Assembly: GCF_003402535.2 (NCBI RefSeq)
Contig: NZ_AP025171.1
Coordinates: forward strand, 1,798,001-1,862,000
Length of the DNA stretch: 64,000 nucleotides
From: Cupriavidus sp. P-10
Lineage (GTDB): Bacteria > Pseudomonadota > Gammaproteobacteria > Burkholderiales > Burkholderiaceae
Reading direction: 5' to 3'
The position numbers were made by a program, and so were the translations under genes. Below are positions 16,967-25,913 of this stretch, in pieces (the first letter of the stretch is position 1; each line of letters opens with the position of its first letter). The notes beneath the pieces are model-generated. The model saw only the letters and a program-made list of their open reading frames with translations, was not told the origin of the DNA and ran no database searches.

Positions 16967-17751
16967 TGGACGGGTGCCGCGCTATCGGCGGCGGTGTCCG
17001 TGGCGGTGTACGCCGAGATCGTAGGGCGTTCGGCGATGGCGCGCAGCGCGGGCTTGTCCAGCAGCTCGACGCAACGGTGCCGTACGCGGATCAGCCCGAT
17101 CTCGGCCAGCCGCGAAAACTGGCGGCTGACTGTCTCCAGTGTCAGGCCGACATAGCTGCCGATCTCTTCGCGGCTCATGCGCAGGATGAATGCGGATGAC
17201 GAAAAGCCGCGCGCCGCAAAGCCGTCGGCCATCCACAGCAGGAATGTCACCAGCCGCTCCTCGGCGGTCATCAGCGCCAGCATGGTCTGCATGGCCCGCG
17301 CGCGCTGCGCCTGGCAGTCGAGCGCCAGGAACAGCAGGCCGGCCAGCGCGGGCGCGGCGGCTGTGGCGACGCCCCGCAGGTCGACCGCGATCATGCACAG
17401 CATGGTGTCTTCCAGCGCCGTGGCATACGACACGTAGCGCGTGCGCGCCAGGCTGTCGAGCCCGACCAGTTCGCCGGGAAAATGGAAGCCGACCACCTGC
17501 GTGCGTCCGTCTTCGGTACTGACATGCGTCTTGACCGTGCCGACGCGGACCGCATAGAGCGCGGTGACCGGATCGCCGATCAGGTACAGCGGCTGCCCCT
17601 TGCGCAGACGGACGCTGCGCTGCGGCCCGCCCGCGGGAAGCGCGTGCTGCACCAGGCTGGCCGCATGGCAGCCCCGCGCCTGGGGGCAACTGTGGCAGCA
17701 CGGCTGGGCGTCGGGCGGCGCGGACCGCTCGCTGGTAGGTGGCAATTGCAT
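16963..17751 (-). CDS. FNR-type Crp/Fnr transcriptional regulator
   Basis: The 262-residue protein has the FNR architecture. The Fe-S ligands are Cys19-x2-Cys22-x5-Cys28 near the N-terminus and a central Cys119 in DTMLCMIAVD. A cyclic-nucleotide-type beta barrel (about 45-150), a long dimer helix and a C-terminal HTH follow. The recognition helix reads GLTLETVSRQFSRL; the ETVSR pattern is that of FNR proteins that read TTGAT-N4-ATCAA. By family knowledge it senses oxygen through a [4Fe-4S] cluster. It heads an operon with flhD-like and unknown genes and is divergent from a hybrid histidine kinase gene 240 bp away. Confidence 0.9.
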   Translation of the reverse strand: MQLPPTSERSAPPDAQPCCHSCPQARGCHAASLVQHALPAGGPQRSVRLRKGQPLYLIGDPVTALYAVRVGTVKTHVSTEDGRTQVVGFHFPGELVGLDSLARTRYVSYATALEDTMLCMIAVDLRGVATAAAPALAGLLFLALDCQAQRARAMQTMLALMTAEERLVTFLLWMADGFAARGFSSSAFILRMSREEIGSYVGLTLETVSRQFSRLAEIGLIRVRHRCVELLDKPALRAIAERPTISAYTATDTAADSAAPVQ

Positions 17752-17991
17752 CGTCTCGTGACAAAGATTGACGGCGTAAAGAACTTGTGACCCATTCTAT
17801 GAATCGCACATCGCGTAACAATCTGTATATTCCGAATCATCATCGCGAAGCTTCCGACCGCGCCGGCGCGGCGGTCGCCTGCTTCGGCGCGGAGCGCGGT
17901 ATCCTTATGTGACGCGCAGCGCCGTGCCGCGAGCGCGCATATCCGGACCACGCCGGCGGCATGCCGGCATGCATGCGAACCTGAATTCGCC

Positions 17992-19959
17992 ATGAAAAAA
18001 GCCCCCGCCGGCCCTGATGGCCCGGCCGCAGGCGCGTCGCCCGGCGAGCAGCGGGCCGAGGCGTCCCCCGACGCACCCTACCGGACCCTGGTCGAGGCCG
18101 TGCAGGACTACGCCATCTTCACGCTCGACGTGAACGGGTATGTGTCGAGTTGGAACAAGGGCGCGGCACGCATCAAGGGCTATACGCGCAAAGAGATTCT
18201 GGGCAAGCACTTCTCTACTTTCTACACGCCCGATGCGGTGGCACGACACTGGCCAGATGCCGAACTCAAGGCCGCCGCCGAGCTCGGACGCTTCGAGGAC
18301 GAAGGCTGGCGCCTGCGCAAGGACGGCAGCCGCTTCTGGGCCAATGTGGTGATCACGGCGCTCAGGGACGCCGACGGCAAGCTGATCGGCTTCGGCAAGG
18401 TGACGCGCGACATGACCGCGCAGCGCCGCACCGCCGAAGCGCTGCGCCAGAGCGAGGAAACGCTGCGGCTGCTGGTGGAAGGCGTGAAGGACTACGCGGT
18501 GTTCATGCTCGATCCCGCCGGCAATATCGTCAGCTGGAATTCCGGCGCCTCATACATCAAGGGCTACCGCCGCGACGAGATCCTGGGCCGGCATTTCTCG
18601 GTGTTCTACCCGCCCGACGACGTTGCCGCCGGCAAGCCGGCGCGGTTGCTCGAACAGGCCCGGCGCGGCGGCCGCGTCGAGGACGAAGGCTGGCGCGTGC
18701 GCAAGGACGGCTCGCTGTTCTGGGCCAACGTCACGCTGACCGCCGTCTACGACGAATCGCGCGCGCTGCGAGGCTTTGCCAAGGTCACCCGCGACATGAG
18801 CGAGCGCCGCCGCCACGAGGAACTGGAGCGCTCCAGCCAGCGCATGAGCGAATTCCTGGCCACGCTGTCGCATGAGCTGCGCAATCCGCTGGCACCGGTA
18901 CACAGCGCGCTGGCGGCGATGCGCCTGGCACCCGGCGACGCGGCGCTGGCAGACAGGGGCCTGAGCCTGATCGAGCGCCAGGTCACGCACCTGAGCCGGC
19001 TGGTCGACGACTTGCTCGACATCGGCCGCATCACCTCGGGGCGCATCGAGCTGCGCACCGGAACGCTGGAATTCAACGAAGTGATCGCGCTCGCCATCGA
19101 GGCGGCACGGCCGTCGCTCGATGCCAAGTCGCAGCGCGTCGCGGTGCAGACCCATGCCGCGTCGATCCGGATGCACGCCGACAAGACCCGGCTGGTGCAG
19201 GTGATGCAGAACCTGATCCTGAACGCGTCGAAGTTCTCGCTGCAGCAGACGACCATCAGCATCGTCACCGCCGTACAAAACCGTACCCTTCTGGTACAGG
19301 TGATCGACCAGGGCCGCGGCATCGCGCCGCAATCGATGGAAGACATCTTCAACATGTTCGTGCAGGAAAGCCGCCCCGGCACCGATACGCAGGGCGGGCT
19401 GGGCATCGGCCTGTCGCTGTGCCGCGCGCTGGTGGAGCTGCATGGCGGCACCATTGCCGCCGCCAGCGCCGGTCCTGGCATGGGCAGCACCTTCACGCTG
19501 CGCCTGCCGCTGCCGGTGGTGCATGAAGGCGCCACGCCGCAACCTCCGGGACGCGCCGCAGCCGGCAGCCCGGCCAGCGCCGCGCTGCAGACACAGCGCA
19601 TCCTGCTGGTCGACGACAACCGCGATGCCGCCGACAGCCTGGCGATGCTGCTGGAAATGTGCGGCCACGACGTGACCATTGCCTACGATGGCGCCGAAGC
19701 GCTGCACGTGGCGCCGCGCTGCCGCCCGCATATCGCGCTGATCGACCTGGCCATGCCGGGCATGGACGGCTTCGAGGTGGTGCGCGCCATGCGCGGCGTG
19801 GCCGGCACCGAACACACCCGCTACGTCGCGCTGACCGGCTTCGGCCAGCCCGCCGACCGGCAGCAGAGCGAGCGCGCGGGGTTCGATGCGCACCTGGTCA
19901 AGCCGGTGGAGCTGGAAACGCTGTTCGGCACCATCGCCCGGCTGCAGCGGCCCGAATAA
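17992..19959 (+). CDS. PAS-PAS hybrid sensor histidine kinase with receiver
   Basis: The 655-residue protein has no membrane spans, so it is a cytoplasmic sensor. Two similar PAS domains (about 30-145 and 160-270) share EDEGWR(L/V)RKDGS and (S/D)FWANV repeats. A HisKA domain with His294 in LSHELRNPLAP follows, then a HATPase domain (DQGRGIAP, GGLGIGLSLCR) and a C-terminal receiver with Asp585 in ALIDLAMPGMDG. It presumably passes phosphate to a separate regulator. The divergent FNR operon next door suggests, without proof, a redox or respiratory input. PAS domains often hold flavin or haem; none can be assigned here. Confidence 0.9.
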   Translation: MKKAPAGPDGPAAGASPGEQRAEASPDAPYRTLVEAVQDYAIFTLDVNGYVSSWNKGAARIKGYTRKEILGKHFSTFYTPDAVARHWPDAELKAAAELGRFEDEGWRLRKDGSRFWANVVITALRDADGKLIGFGKVTRDMTAQRRTAEALRQSEETLRLLVEGVKDYAVFMLDPAGNIVSWNSGASYIKGYRRDEILGRHFSVFYPPDDVAAGKPARLLEQARRGGRVEDEGWRVRKDGSLFWANVTLTAVYDESRALRGFAKVTRDMSERRRHEELERSSQRMSEFLATLSHELRNPLAPVHSALAAMRLAPGDAALADRGLSLIERQVTHLSRLVDDLLDIGRITSGRIELRTGTLEFNEVIALAIEAARPSLDAKSQRVAVQTHAASIRMHADKTRLVQVMQNLILNASKFSLQQTTISIVTAVQNRTLLVQVIDQGRGIAPQSMEDIFNMFVQESRPGTDTQGGLGIGLSLCRALVELHGGTIAAASAGPGMGSTFTLRLPLPVVHEGATPQPPGRAAAGSPASAALQTQRILLVDDNRDAADSLAMLLEMCGHDVTIAYDGAEALHVAPRCRPHIALIDLAMPGMDGFEVVRAMRGVAGTEHTRYVALTGFGQPADRQQSERAGFDAHLVKPVELETLFGTIARLQRPE

Positions 19960-20093
19960 GCTGCGCCGCGACCGCCCGCTGCACGCGTGCAGGCGGCGGA
20001 AGGCCACCTTCGCCAAAGCCAAACCCGCGCCTGCGCGCACTGCGACACACTGAGGCCCGTTCCATCGCCAATAAACAGATGAAGGAGACAGCG

Positions 20094-21074
20094 ATGCAGG
20101 GTTGGATCAGGCGCGCAGCCAGCGGGCTGCTGTTCGCATTCGCCGCCACCGCGGCAGGCACGGTACTGGCGGATTACCCGGACAAGCCGGTCCGGCTGGT
20201 GGTGCCCTTCCCGCCCGGCGGGGCGACCGACCTGCTGGCGCGCGAAATCGGCAATGCCCTGTCGGCGCGGCTGCACCAGCCGGTGGTCATCGACAACCGG
20301 CCCGGCGCCGGCGGCAACCTGGCGGCTATTGCCGTGGCGCGCGCCCCGGCCGACGGCTACACGCTGCTGTTTGGCACCTTTGGCTCGCTCGCGGTCAACA
20401 AGAGCCTGTATGACAAGCCGGGCTACGACCCGCTCAAGGATTTTGCTCCGGTAGCCTCCGTGGCCTACCTGCCCAACGTGCTGGTGGTGCACCCCTCGGT
20501 GCCGGCGCGCAACGTGCAGGAACTGCTGGCGCTGGCGCGCAAGGAGCCGGGCAAGCTGACCTACGGCTCGTTCGGCAACGGCTCGTCGTCGCACCTGGCA
20601 GGCGAGCTGTTTACCCACCTCGCCGGTGTCAATATCGCGCATATTCCGTACAAGGGCAGCGCCGCGTCGATGACCGACCTGATCGGCGGCCGCATCACCA
20701 TGATGTTCGACAGCGTCTCCACCGCGCTGCCGTATATCCGCGACAACCGCGTGCGCGCGCTGGCGGTGACCACGCAGAAGCCCTCGGACCAGTTGCCGGG
20801 CGTGCCGACGCTGGCCGCCGCGGGCGTGCCCAACTATGAACTGACCGCGTGGTTCGGCGTGGCCGCGCCGGCCGGCACGCCCAAGCCCGTGATCGACCGG
20901 CTCAACGGCGAGATCGTTGCCGCGCTGAAGCAGCCGGAGCTGTCGGCAAAGCTGGCCAGCCAGGGCACGGTGCCGTTCCCGGCCACGCCCGCGCAGTTCG
21001 GCAGCTATATCCGTGCGCAGTACGAGAAGTGGGACGGCCTGATCAAATCCGCCAATATCCGGCTGGACCAGTAA
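20094..21074 (+). CDS. Bug family periplasmic substrate-binding protein (TctC-like)
   Basis: The 326-residue receptor has a signal peptide (RRAASGLLFAFAATAAGTVLA, cleaved near ADYP) and the family core YPDKPVRLVVPFPPGGATD, VVIDNRPGAGGNLAAIAVAR and YKGSAASMTDLIGG. Such proteins bind carboxylates or aromatic acids, sometimes for tripartite tricarboxylate transporters. No tctA/tctB lie nearby, so this is an orphan receptor, which is common in Cupriavidus and Bordetella. GAAGGAGA precedes the ATG at 20094 and rules against longer starts. It may belong functionally with the catabolic genes on the other side of the IclR pair. Confidence 0.9.
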   Translation: MQGWIRRAASGLLFAFAATAAGTVLADYPDKPVRLVVPFPPGGATDLLAREIGNALSARLHQPVVIDNRPGAGGNLAAIAVARAPADGYTLLFGTFGSLAVNKSLYDKPGYDPLKDFAPVASVAYLPNVLVVHPSVPARNVQELLALARKEPGKLTYGSFGNGSSSHLAGELFTHLAGVNIAHIPYKGSAASMTDLIGGRITMMFDSVSTALPYIRDNRVRALAVTTQKPSDQLPGVPTLAAAGVPNYELTAWFGVAAPAGTPKPVIDRLNGEIVAALKQPELSAKLASQGTVPFPATPAQFGSYIRAQYEKWDGLIKSANIRLDQ

Positions 21075-21083
21075 CCGGCTGAG

Positions 21084-21944
21084 TCAGCCTGCCGCGCCGC
21101 GCAGCGCGCCGAAGCGCCACGACAGCCGCCGTGCCGCCTGGCTTACCAGCGCGGCGGGCGCGCCTTCCGTGCCGCTGTCGAAGCTGCCGGTCGACCCCAT
21201 CACCGCGATCACCAGTGCCAGGCTGCCGGTATGGTCGAACACCGGCGCGGCCAGCGTATCGATGCCCGGCACCGGGTGGCTCAGCGCGTTGTCGATCTGC
21301 GCCGCGCGCACCCGTGCCAGCCGGGCGGCGTAATCGGGCGCCAGCCTGCCGTCCTCGGCCAGCACCTGCTCGGCGGCAGCACCGGCCATGCGCAAATGGT
21401 CGGTCCGCAGCAGGCCGGCGAGCACGTTGTCGGGCAAGTGCGCCGCCACGGTGCGGCCGATCGCGGTATGGACCAGCGACAGCACCGTGCCGACGCGCAG
21501 GCTGACATGCTGCGGCCGCGCCGATTCCTCCAGCCTGACCACGGTCGGACCCATCGGGCCCAGCACGGCCATGGCCACGCTCAGGCCGGTGGTGCCCGCG
21601 AGTTCGATCACTTCGGGCTCGGCCTCGCGCGTCGGCGATAGCCGCTGCAGCGCGACCAGCCCGAGCTCCAGTCCCAGCGCGCCACACAGGTAATTGCCGG
21701 CGGCATCGCGCGCAAGCAGCCCGGTCTTCTGCAGGCTGACCAGGTGCGGGAATGCCTTGGCCGCGGGCATGCCGGCGGCCAGCGCGAGGTCGCGCAAGGC
21801 CAGCGGGCGCCCAGCGGCCACCAGCGCGCCGAGCAGCTGGCCGGTGCTGTCCAGGGACTGGATGCCCCGCTGCGTCTTGCCGCCTTCGGCGTCGGTATCC
21901 GGGCTGGCGTTGCCGGCCGGATCAGGTATGCGGCTCGGGCTCAT
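21084..21944 (-). CDS. IclR family transcriptional regulator (second of tandem pair)
   Basis: The 286-residue protein has an IclR winged helix at about 25-90 (GIQSLDSTGQLLGALVAAGR, then LVSLQKTGLLARDAAG) and an effector domain carrying SVAMAVLGPMGPTVVRLEES. Its ATG overlaps the stop of the upstream IclR gene by 4 bp (ATGA), so the pair is translationally coupled. The two share the GIQS(L/V) opening and general layout and look like an old duplication. They probably control the divergent monooxygenase operon at 23135-27720. Confidence 0.88.
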   Translation of the reverse strand: MSPSRIPDPAGNASPDTDAEGGKTQRGIQSLDSTGQLLGALVAAGRPLALRDLALAAGMPAAKAFPHLVSLQKTGLLARDAAGNYLCGALGLELGLVALQRLSPTREAEPEVIELAGTTGLSVAMAVLGPMGPTVVRLEESARPQHVSLRVGTVLSLVHTAIGRTVAAHLPDNVLAGLLRTDHLRMAGAAAEQVLAEDGRLAPDYAARLARVRAAQIDNALSHPVPGIDTLAAPVFDHTGSLALVIAVMGSTGSFDSGTEGAPAALVSQAARRLSWRFGALRGAAG

Positions 21945-22801
21945 GCAGGGCTTTCCTCTTCCGTTCCTTCCGCACCTTCGTCGCGCAAGGCCGCGGCGAT
22001 ATCCGCCGCCGCTGCCAGCAGCGCCCGTGCGGCGGTGCCGCCCCAGGCGACGTCGATGGCGCCGGTCGAGCCGACCAGCGTCAGCACCAGCCGCAACGCC
22101 CCGGCAGCGTCCAGCACCGGCACGCTGAGGCTGCTGATCGCGGGACTGGGCGTGTCGATGCTGCGCTCGATACCGCGCTCGCGGATTGCCTGCAGTGCGG
22201 CGCTGAAGTCCGCCTGCTGTGCGTTGGTCGCGTCCGGCTGCTGCGCGCGCCACAGCGGCTGCCACTGCGCCGGCGGCCCGAACGCGCAGTAGACGCGGCC
22301 GGTGGCCGTGGCCGCCAGTGCCATCACGGTGCCAACGTGCAGGTTCACGTGCAGCGGCGCGCTGGCGGGTACGTAGCGCACGATGGTGGGCCCTTGCGGC
22401 CCGGCAATGCTGATGGCCACGCTGAAGCCCGATGACTGCGCCAGCGCGTCGACGCGCGGCAGCGCGGCGCGGTAGGCCGGATCCTGCTCCAGGCGCAGCA
22501 TGCCAAGCTGCAGCGACAACGGCCCGGGCTCGTAGCGGCCGGACACGTGGTCGCGCTTGAGCAGGCCCAGGCGCGTCAGGCTGACCAGGTAGGCGTGCGC
22601 CTGCGCCGGCGCCAGCTGCGCGGCCTCGGCCAGCGCTGCCAGCGGCATCGGAACGCGCGCCGCCGCCAGCGCGGCCAGCAGCCGGCCGCCGACCTCCACA
22701 CTCTGGATGCCGCGCTGGGCCTTGTCTGCCTTGTCTGCCTTTTCCGGCTTGCCTTCCCTTTCAGCCTTGCCGGCCGCGCCGGTTGCCTTGCCCCTGGCCA
22801 T
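21941..22801 (-). CDS. IclR family transcriptional regulator (first of tandem pair)
   Basis: The 286-residue protein has a Lys/Glu/Ala-rich tail of about 28 residues, then an IclR winged helix (GIQSVEVGGRLLAALAAARV, then YLVSLTRLGLLKRDHVSGRY) and an effector domain (SVAISIAGPQGPTIVRYVPA). It is divergent from the MBL-fold/monooxygenase operon across a 333-bp gap containing short palindromes. The start is the ATG at 22801, five bases after AGGG. A GTG two codons earlier is possible. IclR proteins of this type commonly respond to aromatic acids. The effector here is unknown. Confidence 0.88.
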   Translation of the reverse strand: MARGKATGAAGKAEREGKPEKADKADKAQRGIQSVEVGGRLLAALAAARVPMPLAALAEAAQLAPAQAHAYLVSLTRLGLLKRDHVSGRYEPGPLSLQLGMLRLEQDPAYRAALPRVDALAQSSGFSVAISIAGPQGPTIVRYVPASAPLHVNLHVGTVMALAATATGRVYCAFGPPAQWQPLWRAQQPDATNAQQADFSAALQAIRERGIERSIDTPSPAISSLSVPVLDAAGALRLVLTLVGSTGAIDVAWGGTAARALLAAAADIAAALRDEGAEGTEEESPA

Positions 22802-23134
22802 CGCCACCCTGTGTGATCGGAAAACCCGGATATTAATCGAACGCCATCCGCGCGCCCTCGGATCAGGGTTAACCCGCGCGGCAGATTACAGCGAGAACCC
22901 GTTCCCTCGGCGGCCTTCTACAAATTTGTTATAGACGAACGAATTAGCTATTGATTAATCTGGCGGCGTTTCCTAAGATTGCACTACCCCGTCGCAACAC
23001 GCAGGCACCACCGCGTGGAAGACCCATAGAAACGGGGGCGAGACAGCCCGTGCCGCCGTCCAGTCCTGCGGCACATGCAAGCGCAAATACGAGCGCACGT
23101 GCCGTCTTGCCTCCCCCACACCAAGGAAGACGCC
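22802..23134. promoter_or_regulatory. Divergent promoter/operator region of the IclR-monooxygenase locus
   Basis: This 333-bp region contains no gene. The segment from about 22917 to 22962 is strikingly AT-rich for this genome. It holds the perfect palindrome ACAAATTTGT (22920-22929) and GATTAATC (22952-22959). Further left, GGGTTAACCC (22866-22875) is another perfect palindrome. These are candidate IclR sites or promoter elements. The assignment is from symmetry and position only. Confidence 0.5.
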
Positions 23135-24094
23135 ATGTCCAAGGCATTCGCATCCCAGGCCGACCTCGAAGCCAAGCAAGTCACGTTTACCCAGCTGTCC
23201 GAGAACGCCTGGGCCTACACCGCGGAGGGCGACCCCAATTCCGGCGTCGTGATCGGCGACGACGGCGTGCTGATCGTCGACACCACCGCCACGCCGGCGA
23301 TGGCGCAGGACCTGATCGCGCGCATCCGCACCATCACCGACAAGCCCATCAAGTACGTGGTGCTGTCGCACTATCACGCGGTGCGCGTGCTGGGCGCCTC
23401 CGCCTACTTCGCCGAGGGCGCGCAGCAGGTCATCGCCAGCCGCGGTACGTGGGAAATGATCGTGGAGCGTGGCGAGGCGGACATGAAGTCCGAGATCGAG
23501 CGCTTCCCGCGCCTGTTCGCCGGTGTCGAAACCGTGCCCGGCCTGACCTGGCCGACGCTGGTGTTCGAGAAGGAAATCACGCTGTTCCTCGGCAAGCTGG
23601 AAGTCCGCATCGCCCACCTGGGCTCGGGCCACACCAAGGGCGACACCGTGGTCTGGCTGCCGCAGCAGAAGGTGCTGTTCTCCGGCGACCTGGTCGAGTA
23701 CGACGCCGCCTGCTACTGCGGCGACGCCCAGCTGGAAGAATGGCCCGCCACGCTCGACGCGCTGCAGGCGCTCAACCCCGAGAAGCTGGTCCCGGGCCGC
23801 GGCCCCGCGCTGACCACGCCGGAAGAGGTAAGGAAAGGCCTCGCCTACACCAAGGACTTCGTCACCACGCTGTTCCAGTCGGGCAAGGAAGCCGTAGCCG
23901 AGAAGCTCGACCTGAAGGCCGCGATGGCGCATGCGCGCCGCGCCATGGATCCCAAGTTTGGCCAGGTCTTTATCTACGAGCACTGCCTGCCGTTCGACGT
24001 CTCGCGCGCCTATGACGAAGCCAGCGGTATCCGCCACCCGCGCATCTGGACCGCGCAGCGCGACAAGGAAATGTGGGCCGCGCTGCAGGACTGA
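23135..24094 (+). CDS. MBL-fold hydrolase-like protein with altered metal motif
   Basis: The 319-residue protein has the metallo-beta-lactamase fold pattern: GVVIGDDGVLIVDTTATPAM, then LSHYHAVRVLGASAYF, then HLGSGHTKGDTVVWLP, then VLFSGDLVEYDA. The usual HxHxDH motif reads His79-Tyr-His81-Ala-Val83-Arg84, so the Asp and third His that build the second metal site are replaced. The later ligands His (SGHT) and Asp (SGDL) are kept. AAGGAAGA precedes the ATG at 23135. It is first in an operon with a flavin monooxygenase, a DUF2783 protein and an MFS transporter, and may hydrolyse or isomerise a pathway product. Confidence 0.83.
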   Translation: MSKAFASQADLEAKQVTFTQLSENAWAYTAEGDPNSGVVIGDDGVLIVDTTATPAMAQDLIARIRTITDKPIKYVVLSHYHAVRVLGASAYFAEGAQQVIASRGTWEMIVERGEADMKSEIERFPRLFAGVETVPGLTWPTLVFEKEITLFLGKLEVRIAHLGSGHTKGDTVVWLPQQKVLFSGDLVEYDAACYCGDAQLEEWPATLDALQALNPEKLVPGRGPALTTPEEVRKGLAYTKDFVTTLFQSGKEAVAEKLDLKAAMAHARRAMDPKFGQVFIYEHCLPFDVSRAYDEASGIRHPRIWTAQRDKEMWAALQD

Positions 24095-24158
24095 GCAACC
24101 GAAGACCCATAACAAGTCGGGCAACGTAGCAACACAGAGTTGGATGGAGAGACAGGCA

Positions 24159-25877
24159 ATGAGCAGCATCGACTACCAGCGGATGTCGTTTGAGTACCAG
24201 CCGTGCGCGGAACAAGGCGCCGGGCAGGCGGATGGCACGGTCCATCCTGTCGTGGTGGTGGGCGCTGGCCCGATCGGGCTGGCCACCGCCATCGACCTGG
24301 CGCAGCGCGGCGTGCGCGTGGTGCTGGTCGACGACGACTGCACGCTGTCCACCGGCTCGCGCGCCATCTGCTTCGCCAAGCGCACGCTGGATATCTTCGA
24401 CCGGCTGGGCTGCGGCGAGCGCATGGTGGAAAAAGGCGTGAGCTGGAACGTCGGCAAGGTGTTCCTGCGCGACCAGCAGGTCTACAGCTTCGACCTGCTG
24501 CCGGAAAGCGGCCACCGCCGCCCGGCCTTTATCAACCTGCAGCAGTACTACGTCGAAGGCTACCTGCTGGAGCGCGCGCAGACTCTGCCCAATATCGAGA
24601 TCCGCTGGCACAACAAGGTGGTCGGGCTTGAGCAGCGCGCGGACGGCGCGGTGCTGACCATCGAGACGCCACAAGGCTGCTACCCGTTGGCCGCGCGCTA
24701 CGTGGTGGCGGCCGATGGCTCGCGCAGCCCGATGCGCAAGCTGCTGGGCCTGGACAGCAAGGGCCGCACCTTCCGCGACCGCTTCCTGATCGCCGACGTG
24801 AAGATGGAAGCGGACTTTCCCAGCGAGCGCTGGTTCTGGTTCGACCCGCCCTTCCACCCCAACCAGTCGGTGCTGTTGCACCGCCAGCCGGACAATGTCT
24901 GGCGCATCGACTTCCAGCTCGGCTGGGACGCCGACCCGGTGCTGGAGAAAACGCCCGAGCGCGTGATCCCGCGCGTGCAGGCGCTGCTCGGCAACGACGT
25001 GAAGTTCGAGCTGGAATGGGTCAGCGTGTACACGTTCTCGTGCCTGCGCATGGACAGCTTCCGCCACGGCAATATCCTGTTCGCCGGCGATTCCGCGCAT
25101 GGCGTGTCGCCGTTCGGGGCGCGCGGCGCCAACAGCGGCGTGCAGGATGCGGAGAACCTGGCGTGGAAGCTGGCCTACGTGCTGCAGGGCCATGCAGCCG
25201 ACAGCCTGCTCGATACGTACGCCAGCGAGCGCGAATACGCCGCTGACGAGAACCTCCTGAACTCGACCCGCGCCACCGACTTCATCACGCCAAAAAGCGC
25301 CGTCAGCCGCGTGTTCCGCGACGCGGTGCTGACACTGTCGAAGCGGCACGCCTTTGCCCGCGGCCTGGTCAACAGCGGTCGCCTGTCGGTGCCCGCGGTG
25401 CTGCACGGCTCGCCGCTGAACACCGGCGACGCCGATGACGGCTATGCCGGCAACATGGTGCCGGGCGCGGTCTGTGCCGATGCGCCGGTGTCCGGGCCGC
25501 AGGGTGCCGGCTGGCTGCTGTCGCACCTGGGGCAGGATTTCACCGTGCTGCTGTTCGGCAATCCCGATGCCCTCGATGCCGCCACGCTGGCAGACCTGTC
25601 CGCGCTCAGGCAAGGCAACGTACCGCTGCGGCTGGTCTACGTCACGGATGCGGAGCAGCCGGCGATGACCTGTACCAACGCCATCGTGCTGCGCGACGAC
25701 CAGGGCCTGGCCACGGCCCGCTACGGCGCCAGGCCCGGCACCTGCTACCTGGTGCGGCCCGACCAGCATGTGTGCGCACGCTGGCGCCGCGCGGACCCTG
25801 CCGCGATCCGCGCCGCGCTGGCGCGCGCCACCGGCGCCGGCCTGGCCGCGCCGGCCCCGGACCGGATCGCCGCCTGA
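24159..25877 (+). CDS. FAD-dependent aromatic monooxygenase (MhpA/PheA type)
   Basis: The 572-residue flavoprotein hydroxylase has the FAD strand VVVVGAGPIGLATAIDLAQR, the DG motif (YVVAADGSRSPMRKLLGL) and the GD motif (ILFAGDSAHGVSPFGARGAN). The C-terminal thioredoxin-like extension is also seen in phenol hydroxylase and 3-(3-hydroxyphenyl)propionate hydroxylase. It would use NAD(P)H and O2 to hydroxylate a phenolic acid in the cytoplasm. The start at 24159 follows GGAGAGA. It is followed by a DUF2783 gene, a pairing known for this monooxygenase group. The exact substrate is open. Confidence 0.87.
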   Translation: MSSIDYQRMSFEYQPCAEQGAGQADGTVHPVVVVGAGPIGLATAIDLAQRGVRVVLVDDDCTLSTGSRAICFAKRTLDIFDRLGCGERMVEKGVSWNVGKVFLRDQQVYSFDLLPESGHRRPAFINLQQYYVEGYLLERAQTLPNIEIRWHNKVVGLEQRADGAVLTIETPQGCYPLAARYVVAADGSRSPMRKLLGLDSKGRTFRDRFLIADVKMEADFPSERWFWFDPPFHPNQSVLLHRQPDNVWRIDFQLGWDADPVLEKTPERVIPRVQALLGNDVKFELEWVSVYTFSCLRMDSFRHGNILFAGDSAHGVSPFGARGANSGVQDAENLAWKLAYVLQGHAADSLLDTYASEREYAADENLLNSTRATDFITPKSAVSRVFRDAVLTLSKRHAFARGLVNSGRLSVPAVLHGSPLNTGDADDGYAGNMVPGAVCADAPVSGPQGAGWLLSHLGQDFTVLLFGNPDALDAATLADLSALRQGNVPLRLVYVTDAEQPAMTCTNAIVLRDDQGLATARYGARPGTCYLVRPDQHVCARWRRADPAAIRAALARATGAGLAAPAPDRIAA

Positions 25878-25913
25878 GGCACGCCGGACAGCACGAGAAC
25901 AGGAGACGACAAC

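Noticed and set aside
17752..17991. FNR box in the FNR/kinase divergent region
   Set aside because: TTGACGGCGTAAAG matches only one half of TTGAT-N4-ATCAA, too weak to call.
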